A stretch of DNA of 64,000 nucleotides from Callorhinus ursinus (lineage: Eukaryota; Chordata; Mammalia; Carnivora; Otariidae). The stretch is from contig NW_020312817.1 of assembly GCF_003265705.1 (NCBI RefSeq), forward strand, positions 34,920,548 through 34,984,547. Reading direction: 5' to 3'. Below, one piece after another: positions 54,864-64,000 of the stretch (position 1 is the stretch's first letter; every line of letters starts with the position of its first letter). The notes below the pieces were generated by a model, which was not told the origin of the DNA, did not search any database, and saw nothing but the letters and a program-made list of their open reading frames with translations. The translations under genes and the position numbers were made by a program.

Positions 54864-57800
54864 GTGAGTACGGCTGGGGAGTCCTCCGTCTTCTCCGCGG
54901 AGTGGGAGCCTTGTTCTCTCCACACACAGCCCAGGCCCAGCTCTCCACCCTGCCCCTGGGGATGGTAGTAGTTCCACTGCACATGTTCCCCTCGAGGCTA
55001 CCGCCCCTCTGCTGGCTACGGTGGACTCAGAACCCCTCCCCCCATGCCCAGTCCTCCTCAGCAAGACCCTCCCTTCCTCCCAGCGTCCCCTTCAGTGCAT
55101 GGCCCTCCTTCGCGCAAAGTGGAAACCCCCTCTCTCAGAGAGGCCCCCAGTAGCTGGTACATTCCTTTCCATACAATCACGGCTCCCCCCACAGACCTAC
55201 CTTCAGGGTTGGGGCACCCCTTTCTGAAACCTTGACCCTTTAAGGGCACAACAGTCTTCCTTTCCACATACTGAGCTCTCTTTCAGAGTGGAGGCACCCC
55301 TTACCCACGCAGGGGGTCCCTTTTTAAGGTAGGGACCCCCATTCCCTCTTCAGGAAGAGGGCAGCCCCCCAGTCTTCACTTTAAATTTGGAGACTTCTTT
55401 TAAGTATATCTCCAAGTGTATGACAACTTCCCTTCTCTCCTTCCACTTCTCTGAACACTTTGCAGTGGTGGAGAGAACTAGAAGAAATGAAGCATCATTT
55501 GCTTAATACAGGAAAGGAAGAGGTGCATCTGTGTTGGGGGACCCTCTTTAAAAGAAGAGTGAAAGCAGAAGTATTCTCTGGCTCTGCGAGCATGCTGGGG
55601 AGAAGTCATTCTGCCCAGTGACTCCATAGGAAAGGGGGCCTCTGTCAGGGAAAGAGGATTCTCCATTTTTGGTATATGTTGTCTTTGTGGAATGGAAGAG
55701 GTTATTAAGTAGGCTGCAGTATCCTTTCAGTGTTCCCTTTCAGCAGAATAAAGGTTGTATATTTTGTAACTGGCTAAGGGAATCAGAACTAGAGGCTGGT
55801 ACTCAACGCCCTATAATCTGTGTCTGGAATTACTATTCTTTGAGGCCATTGGAATCTGGTTACTCTAAAGATTGAGCTCAACTGTTATGATGGTGAGAGA
55901 AACAGTTTCTGCTTTGGCTGATTCTGCAGTTATGTGATACCTGTTGCTGGATTTGTATTTTCGGTATTTTATGTGGAGGTAGTTTGTATTCAGACGCCTT
56001 TCTTGGTAATAAATCCCTGGTTGATTAATGCTCATGGATCAGTGCGTGATCTGGCCATAGGCCACACTTTATTCAGCCATATTGGGATTAGTTGAATTTT
56101 TAAAATCTAAAGTCAAAAAGTTAGTCGAAGAGCAATGGACCCATTATAGGTGTTAAATAGTAAAAACTATAATTTTGGCCCTGAGCCTCTGTGGGAAGAA
56201 AAGAAAAACACACATTAGAGTTCTTTGAGAGTGGAAATCCTAAAATAGGAGACAACTGAGTGTTACTCTTTCCTCCCAAGGGCACCTGTTGTCCATTATC
56301 TAACGTTTGATGTCTTATAATTCCTTACATAGTGAGGTTGTTTCATTCTTGGCTCCTTTTAAAGAGGCATCAATTTTTCACTGCTTGCTTGCTTGCTTTC
56401 TTTCTCTTTTTTTTGCCTCATGCCTGCATTTATTCGCTATTCATAGTGGACTGAAAGACTTGCCCTATATGTTCACAAAGAGGTGCTCGTATACTAGGGC
56501 AAAAATTGACTGTATTGGGAGATGTGGGACTGAGATACTGCACTGTCGGCTCCTCAGCATTTAGGAATGGTGGCAGCACTACTCAAAGTAGAAATCAGCT
56601 TTTACTTCTTTCCTGTTGATTCCAAGGACTTCTGAAAGGCTTGCCAAGGCTTCATTTTCTTTAAGTGTTTTGAGGGAATCTTTCTCACCAATTGGGGGAA
56701 CTTGTTTATTTTGAAACAGTAGATATACCTTGTTAAATAACTTTATTCCTTCTTATTCAGTTCATGAGGAACTGATATGAGAGATTGAAAGATGAAGAAT
56801 TGCTGTGGGGGCTCCACTTTTCATAAAGAATGTTACAGCTGACCTAACATTAGGGATTTTTTTTTTTTTTATTCATTTGATGCCATCCTTGAGTAGATAA
56901 GACTTTTCTTTAGATAGGTGTTGATCAGCTGCAGGGGAGATGCCTGTCTCTAGAGAGAGGAACCTGTGTCAGCAGAGAGGGAAAGAAATGGTTCCTGGCA
57001 GTATTTCTGGAGCTACTCCTGATGAAGATAGTTTTCAGCAGGAGCTCTGTGCTTTCTCTCTCTGTCCCCCCCCCCCCTTGTAAGACTAAAACTAGGCCCT
57101 ATCTTAATGGAAACCTCTAAGGGTTGGGGGTGGGGGAGGGGTAATGCTGGTATATTTTACTGGTAGTCTTTAAACAGAGCTTTACTTAGCTCTTGCCAGA
57201 TTCCTTATTTCTGTTCCCTGCAGTTCATTAGTCTAGAGCTTAGAGTTACAGTAATCTTTATTTTATCGTAAGAGAGCTATGAATGTAAAGGCAAGCACTT
57301 GTATTCTAGAAGGTGTTTAAAACTTTTTTTTTTACTAAAGAATTCAAAACATGTGACATTCATCTGGGGTCACAAGTATTGAAAGCATTTATTTATTCTC
57401 AGGGAAGTATACATGTGTATCTCCTTTTGTATACCGCATGGGTTCTTGAAAAAAAAATGTGAGAAAACTTCATTTATATGAGCAGAAAAGTTAAGTGCTT
57501 TATAAACAATAATTCTAGAGAAGCTGATTATTTAAGGGAATCTTATGCTGGATCATTTTGTAAAGTGGAAAACTTAAAATTCAAACTGTACCCTTGATTG
57601 CTGACTGTTTAGATAAGGAAGACACTATGCGTCTTATAAGATGTCTGAATTAAGGTTTTGTGTATTGGCTTTTGAGATCATTGAGAGCAATGTTAGGTGA
57701 TTGGTTATGTTCTGTGTGCCACGTAGAAATTATATACCTGTCGTATTTTGTTTTACATAAAAACAGCTAAAGGATGCTTTTAATCTCTGCCGCTGATGAA

Positions 57801-58327
57801 TTTTAGGCAGTTTGGCTGGCAGGTGCTTGTACTATGGAATTTCCCTTAGGCATAATATCTTTTCGTTCACAGATTATGGTAATTTAAAAAGGCAGTGCTT
57901 TGGAAACAATTTAAAAAAAAAATTAGTGTGTGTGTATATGGGGGGGAGTACCCTAAACAAACTATCTTGATAGCCTGCCTTCAGATCACTACACACATAC
58001 CCCCCACCCACCCCTCATCCTTAGTCTTTTTAGCATCTTTTTTTCATAATAAAGTTTTTAATTTTGAGACATTTATCTTGGAATTAGCTTAGAGGTTAGT
58101 CAGTGCTTATACTTTAAAGAAAGCCTACAGTTAACCATATCAGTTTTAACTTTCTGCTCCAAAGGTTAGTTAAAAACAAAACTCAAAGTTCTTTTAAATA
58201 AAAATTGTAACGAATGAAATTGTAGGGTTAGTATCTATAAGAAACATAACATTTTGGTGCAGGGTATATGAACAAACAAGCAAAATGGAAGTGGTGTGCT
58301 TCCATTTATGAACTATTTTAAGAAAAT

Positions 58328-58516
58328 CTTTTTTAAAAGATTTTATTTTAGAGGGTGGGGGTAGGGGCAGAGGGAGAGAATTTTTCAAGTTCACTCCCCG
58401 CTGAGTGCTGGACTGGCCGGGGACATGGGGCTGGATCCCATAACCCATGAGATCCTGACCTGAGGTGAAACCAAGAGTTGGACACCTACCTAACTGACTG
58501 AGCCACCAGGCATTCC
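58328..58516 (-). repeat. Older CAN SINE in EML4 intron 1
   Basis: TTTTTAAAAGATTTTATTTT, ACCAAGAGTTGGACACC, to TGAGCCACCAGGCATTCC. AAGAAAA-type repeats flank it. Confidence 0.82.
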
Positions 58517-59235
58517 AAGAAAACAGTCTATTTAACATCACAATATTAGAACTATGATTTCTCATCTCATACTCTTTCTTAAAGAAACAATGCAGTATTT
58601 TTTTTAAGTATTAATCTAGTCTTAAGCATTTTTTATTCACATAAAAATGTTTATCATACAATATTATTTGGGGAATTTTTTCTTTTAATTTATTAGTTGT
58701 CTGTTGAAGGGCTTAAGATAGGCTAAAGTTATATAACAAGACATGACTAGTAACTCAAATGGTTACAACATCTATGACATGAGTTAGAGTATTTTTTAGC
58801 ATCCAAGTGGATTAATACCTATTTTGTGACCAGTACTGTGCTTGGTTGTTCTTATGGGAAGGACAAATATAAGACATGCTCTTGTCCTGTAGGAGTTTAC
58901 TATCTGGTTTTTATAGATATCCAGAGATGTTTAAGCATAAGTGAAGTACCAGAAATGGGACTAGAGGAGAGAAACACCATTTAGAATGCTGTGCTATGTA
59001 TAAAGCATGTAACTTCTGAGAGGGAACATTTGGAGCTTGCTAAATTTACCTCTATAGAGCCTGACTTTTTAAAACAATGAAATAATTTACTTAGCAAACT
59101 TATGTTTAAGTTTGAGTAACATGTGGGAAAAGTACTCTATCCATGTGAGTCCATTTCTGTAACATGTAAAATTTCAATATTCATAAGAAATTTACAAAGA
59201 ACTTTTTGATTTTGAAATAGATTCTAAGACTTTTA

Positions 59236-59383
59236 TTTTTTTTTTTAAAGATTTTATTTATTTGAGAAGAGAGAGCTTGAGCCAGGGGAGGGGCAAGCAG
59301 ATACCCTGCTCAGTGGGGAGCCCGATCCCAGGACCCTAAGATCATGACCTGGGCCTAAGGCACTGAGCCACCCAGGCACCCCC
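59236..59383 (-). repeat. CAN SINE, internally shortened
   Basis: Poly-T, AAAGATTTTATTTATTTGAG and a GGGGAGCCCGATCCCAGGACCC body run to CTGAGCCACCCAGGCACCCC, a reversed CAN SINE. Parts of the body are missing compared with other copies. It supplies the A tail of the RPL39 composite insertion. Confidence 0.85.
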
Positions 59384-59514
59384 TAGCCACACTTTACATA
59401 CTTGGTTGTCAAGGGACATTTCTATCACTGCAGGAAGTTCTGACAGTGCTGTGCATGATCTGACAGGTGGGGAATTCAGTACTTCGCAAATCAGAAACAC
59501 AGCAGTAGTAGAGC
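59384..59514. repeat. Segment between RPL39 3' end and SINE; ancient DNA-transposon-like
   Basis: Lies between the RPL39 polyadenylation region and the SINE, inside the common target-site duplication. The piece ACATTTCTATCACTGCAGGA followed by AGTTCTGACAG resembles an old hAT-type interspersed repeat. It was probably carried from the source locus downstream of RPL39. Confidence 0.35.
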
Positions 59515-59710
59515 CGAGAGGTCTCACATTTATTACTGAACCAACCTACTGGTGCAGAAGCATAGTCAGAGAGAAAAATCATTTCCATGATAAGACAAGT
59601 CTATGGCCAGGTAGGAAGGATGTTTACAGAATGATAGAACACATGATCTTCACGCAGCTTAATTAAATATGTATGCCAATTAGGTGTGTCATCTCATGAC
59701 GTGTGATGCC

Positions 59711-60031
<321 letters not shown>

Positions 60032-60459
60032 TTAGCTCTCTCATTCTATTATAATGCCTTAACTTTGCATATTGCTTTATGCTTTATCTCATTTAATCTG
60101 TACACTAATCTTGGGAGAGAAGAAATTATTCTTTTATAGATGAAGAACCTGAGGTTCAGAGAGTTCGATTTTTTTTTAAAGACTTTTTGAACCCAGAGTT
60201 TTCTTTCTCCTTTCTTCTTTTTTTGGTGGGAGGCCTGATTTGTTGGATTTGTATCCAGTGAAAATAATACAAAAGAAGAAAGAAAAATAAGTTATCTTTT
60301 CTGTAGCTCATCTGCATGTATGTTAACATGTTGGTATATTTTTTAGTCTTTTTCTATGACAATTTTTTGTGTAGTTAAAATCATACTATAGATAAAATTT
60401 TGCATTCTAGTTTTTTGTTTGTTTGGATGCCAACCGTTTTTTTCATTTGAACTCAGATT

Positions 60460-61300
60460 TTTCTGATAGTGTTCAATTTATTTTCCCTACCCTACTGCTG
60501 ACTCTTCATGGTCCACTCATACATCTAACACTGAACTCTTTCTCTAAAAGAGCTGCTTTTCCTTTTTTTCCACTGTCTGTATCATCCAACCTTGAAATAT
60601 CAGAACCATGTTTGATTCCTTCCCATTTTTGCCTACTACATTAACATCTCTTCTGGGACTTTTCAGTTCTTGTCACCTTTTCTCATCCCTTAATTTCCTT
60701 TTCTGTCACTATAGTTCAGATACTTATTATTTCATGTTTGGATTACTGTATAGCCTAAGGAATTTCCGCCTGTCTAATTTTTTTTATTGGGGGGGTATGT
60801 GGCCTTCAGATTAATATTCCTAAAGCAGTACTTTGATTATGCCATTCTCTCTTTCAGCTTCATTGCCTTGATGACTGAATTCAAACACCTTAGCCTTGTT
60901 TTCAAGGTCTTCTCTTATCTCCTACAATCTTAAGTTCTGGCCAAAATGACCTGTTTCTTGTTCCCCGGATTTTGTTGGCGCTTTCTCATCCCTGTGACTA
61001 TTCTCCATACCCTTTAAGGCCCAACTTAAATATTGTTTCCTTTCTAAACACCCTTCCTTATTTGTTCCCTTTCATTTCCAGCCCAAAGTATTGAACTTTT
61101 AACCTAAGAGAGTTCTTAGGCCACTTATTACAGAATCTCTCTTCTTATAAGGTAGAAATAATTATGACAAGTCTTAATAAATATTATTAGTCTTATTTCT
61201 CCAGCCAAATTATAAACCCATTGAAGGCTGACACTCTCATGTGTCTTTGAAATCTCACAGCACAATATTGGAGATTTTATGGTCCAGTAAAATCTGGGGA
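60460..61300 (+). repeat. L2 LINE relic in EML4 intron 1
   Basis: TGACTGAATTCAAACACCTT, CAAGGTCTTCTCTTATCTCC, CCCTTTAAGGCCCAACTTAA and ATTATAAACCCATTGAAGGC follow the L2 3' region in order. No open frame survives. Confidence 0.6.
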
Positions 61301-63784
61301 GAAAAAAACAGGGGACCAATATATAATCAACAACTTACAGCCTTCACTTTCACCTTCACTTTCATAAAAGAGCTTTTGAAGATGAAATAATTATTGTACA
61401 CAATCTGAGAATGGAGTCCTTTAAAAAATTACTCATTATGTTCTCATTTTTTTCATTTTACCTGAAATGAGTGAAAACTTTGTCCCAGACTTTGTTGGGA
61501 ATCTGGTGAAGAATTCCATGCCAGCTTCTAGGGTAGTGTTTTTCAAGTGTAGGTCTTGTGCATGACTTATTATTATGAATTTAGAAATTAATTTATTTGG
61601 GGTCAAGATCAACATTAAAAAAAGGAGGAAAAGAAAGAAAGATTATAAAATATCAGTGTTTCACATGATACTGCTTCAAGAAACTTTTAATTTCAGTTGT
61701 GTATGTTTGCCTTAGGTTGCAGTATAAAATTTATTTCTTACTGTGGGTTATAGTCAGGTGAAATATGCACTTTTAGTGGCTGACCCCAATCCTTGAGAGA
61801 AGGTGGGAAGATTAACATCCACATGAAAAAGTGGATGAACAGTCAGAAGTAGTTACAATAAATTGTGTGCTCTGTTTTCGAAAAGTTTTTAGGATCTGAA
61901 TATAATGATAGGAATATAGTTAATAGTAAAAATATATTGATAGTTCTAGAATCAGTGTAATTCAGGCAAACAGTATGTAGAAATATGGTTTCATAAAACT
62001 GGTAAGCTAGGGTATATTTTTTACTTTGCAGAAGGATTCACTATGTTGTGTTTTTTTGTTTTTTGTTTTGTTTTTAAGCTTTCCTGATGAAGCTGTCTGT
62101 GTCTTGACTGGTTCTTCACCTCATTAGCTGTTTGAAATCTGTCCAGTCTTTAAGGCATGGCTCAGTACATTTGTTTTTTCTGGAAGCTCTGCCTGATTAT
62201 TCTAGTGTTGTACTCAAACCATGGTACTCTGGTGCTCCAAAAGTAGAGGAGGCTGAGTGAGTGCTTACACCTGAGGGATCTGGGAGTATAGCCAAAAACT
62301 GGAGTCTATTTAACTTAAAAATTCATATGATTATTTTGCAACCATTATAATAAGGAATGGTCCAGACAGGAATCATTGATAGATACTGAATCTAAGGGGA
62401 TATTTTGATGAGGAGCAGGTTGTTTGCATAGTCTTAAATATCTCTTCGTATATTGCTCTTTAGTTGCAAAGAGGTTAAAAAAAAAAAAAGTAACTCTATA
62501 CAATGATGAAAACAAACAACACCTTGAGTATGTGATCAAAATAAATAGCACTAGTGGACATTGTGTGCCTCTGAATGTAATGCCCTGAGAACACATCATT
62601 TATGTAGTACTCCAGCCAGGAATGGATAACCTGAATCTAATCGTGAGGGAACATTGAATCCAAATGGAACATCCTATTTTTTAAAATGGTGGGAAAACTT
62701 TTTTTTTTATGTTAATGTTATAAAGACACAGAAAGACTGTGGAATGTTCCAGGTTAAAGGAGAATAGACATGACAACTTCTAGCAATATGTGATCCTAGA
62801 CTGGATCTTATATTAGAAAGGAAAATGCTATAAAGGGTAGCATTGGATTATTTGGCAAAATTGAAATATGGATGGTAAGACTGGATAAAAGTGTTGCATC
62901 AGTGTTAAATTTACTGAAGGCGATAACTATCCTTAGGTTATGTGAGGGAGTAGTCCACACTGAAGTTTTTAGGAATAAAGGGCCATGATACATGAGCTAC
63001 TCTCAAGTGGTTCAGAAAAAATGTTGTAATATATGTGTGTGCATACATATATTTCTTTGTATACATAGCTGTGTGTATGTATATGCAAGGAGGGAGGATG
63101 CTTATGGGCAAGTAAAGCAAATTAGTAAAATGTTAACAATAGGTGATTTGGTAAAAGCTGTATGGGTATTTTTTGTATTCTTCTTACAGCTTTTCTGTAA
63201 GTTTGAAATTATTTTTAAAAATCATGAACTTTGCATTAAACTCCATAATACAGCATTTTAAAAGTATAGAAATGGCTCCTCTCTCTGACAGTTTCAGGCA
63301 AACTCATGGGATAAAACTGGCTGTAAGAATAGTTCCATATCATGTGGTTTCCTTTTATCCCTAGGCCTCAGTTTGAGAAACATGCCTCTGAGCCTGAGGC
63401 AGCTGTGGTTCAAATTTAGCCGACAGACATGTTTTGTTTGGCCTTTTGAGTGTTTTAAAAATTGGGAAATTTCGCATAAAAATCTGAATCTCTGGAATGA
63501 TCTTGCCCCTGTGGGCTTGCATTCCAGATGATCACTAAGTGGTGTGTCAGATAAGCAGTCTCAGTCCTTACCTTATATACCTACCTTGTTTCAGGTATTT
63601 ACTTTATTGCCTGACCTCTGTGGGCATATGTTTGCAGCCTTTATTTAGCCCAAGAGGTGGTGGGGGTGTTTGTCTTCCTTGTGCTCATACAATTTGATTT
63701 GAGAATTAAGTTATTGAACTGATGCCCTGTCACCTTCTAATGTTGTAGTGTGTATATCCTATAAACAAGGTCATTCTCCTACAT
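61301..63784. other. EML4 intron 1, AT-rich, nothing recognised
   Basis: A-run near 62478-62490 and a TG/TA-rich patch at 63028-63085; no exon or young repeat seen. Confidence 0.5.
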
Positions 63785-64000
63785 AATCATACTACAACCA
63801 AGAAAACTAGGAAATTAATATTGATACATTACTACTATCTAATCATCAGACCCATTGAGATTTTGCTAATTATCTTAATAATGTCTTTTATAGCAAGAAG
63901 ATGCAGCTCAGAATCAAATGTTGCATTTAGTTGTCATGTCTCTTTAGTCTCCTTCAATCTGGAACTAGTAGCCTAGTCTTGGGTTTTATGACCTTGATAC
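63785..64000. repeat. Ancient L1M-type fragment at window end
   Basis: CAGACCCATTGAGATTTTGC, AGAATCAAATGTTGCATTTA, GTTGTCATGTCTCTTTAGTC and TTCAATCTGGAACTAGTAGC continue off the window. Confidence 0.55.

Noticed and set aside
54479..54982. 167-codon minus-strand frame over the EML4 start
   Set aside because: Pro/Arg-rich shadow of the CpG island; antisense to a recognised exon.

Overview
The window is nuclear DNA from a mammal, almost certainly an arctoid carnivore. It is full of tRNA-Lys-derived CAN-type SINEs (head GGCGCCTGGGTGGCTCAG, CT-rich middle, AAATAAATAAAATCTTT tail) and carnivore-type L1 pieces. The SINE head is not the form typical of dog, and many copies carry a longer CCACTCCCCCTGCTTGTG body that I associate with seals and sea lions. 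The pinniped guess rests on memory of repeat families, not on a search. Bacterial features (operons, ribosome binding sites, CRISPR) do not apply.

Only one functional gene is visible. At 54839-54863 a 25-bp coding segment reads MDGFAGSL plus one base, followed by a consensus GTGAGT donor. This is exon 1 of EML4, the microtubule-associated EMAP-like protein 4. It sits at the 3' edge of a CpG island (about 54370-54900) with an NRF1 palindrome, a CACGTG E-box, an SP1-type GC box and a G-quadruplex-prone run. Everything from 54864 to the end is EML4 intron 1. The 54 kb upstream are intergenic; in human the stretch upstream of EML4 leads to PKDCC, but no PKDCC exon is seen here.

The intergenic part is layered repeats. 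About 1-5.7 kb is mostly unique with old MIR/LINE relics. At 6.5-10.3 kb a MER5-type DNA transposon is split by an old L1, itself hit by SINEs. At 10.3-19.2 kb there are MIR, L2, MLT1 and several SINEs. Two SINE-poor blocks (19.2-22.6 and 26.8-29.6 kb) are the best places for conserved regulatory DNA. At 31.5-37.3 kb SINEs are stacked into L1 and MIR. At 41.4-42.4 kb there is a SUMO2 processed pseudogene, and at 46.66-47.25 kb a retrocopied 3' UTR of unidentified parent. At 50.06-50.9 kb lies an L1 with a 3' transduction. Intron 1 holds an RPL39 retrocopy (59.2-59.9 kb) in antisense orientation.

No new gene system was found. The most notable structures are retrotransposition events readable at base level: an RPL39 read-through retrocopy joined to a SINE inside one target-site duplication, two 'tail-only' insertions in which only an A-rich tail lies between perfect target-site duplications, and the L1 3' transduction. 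Family names of ancient repeats come from recognition of their consensus, without RepeatMasker.
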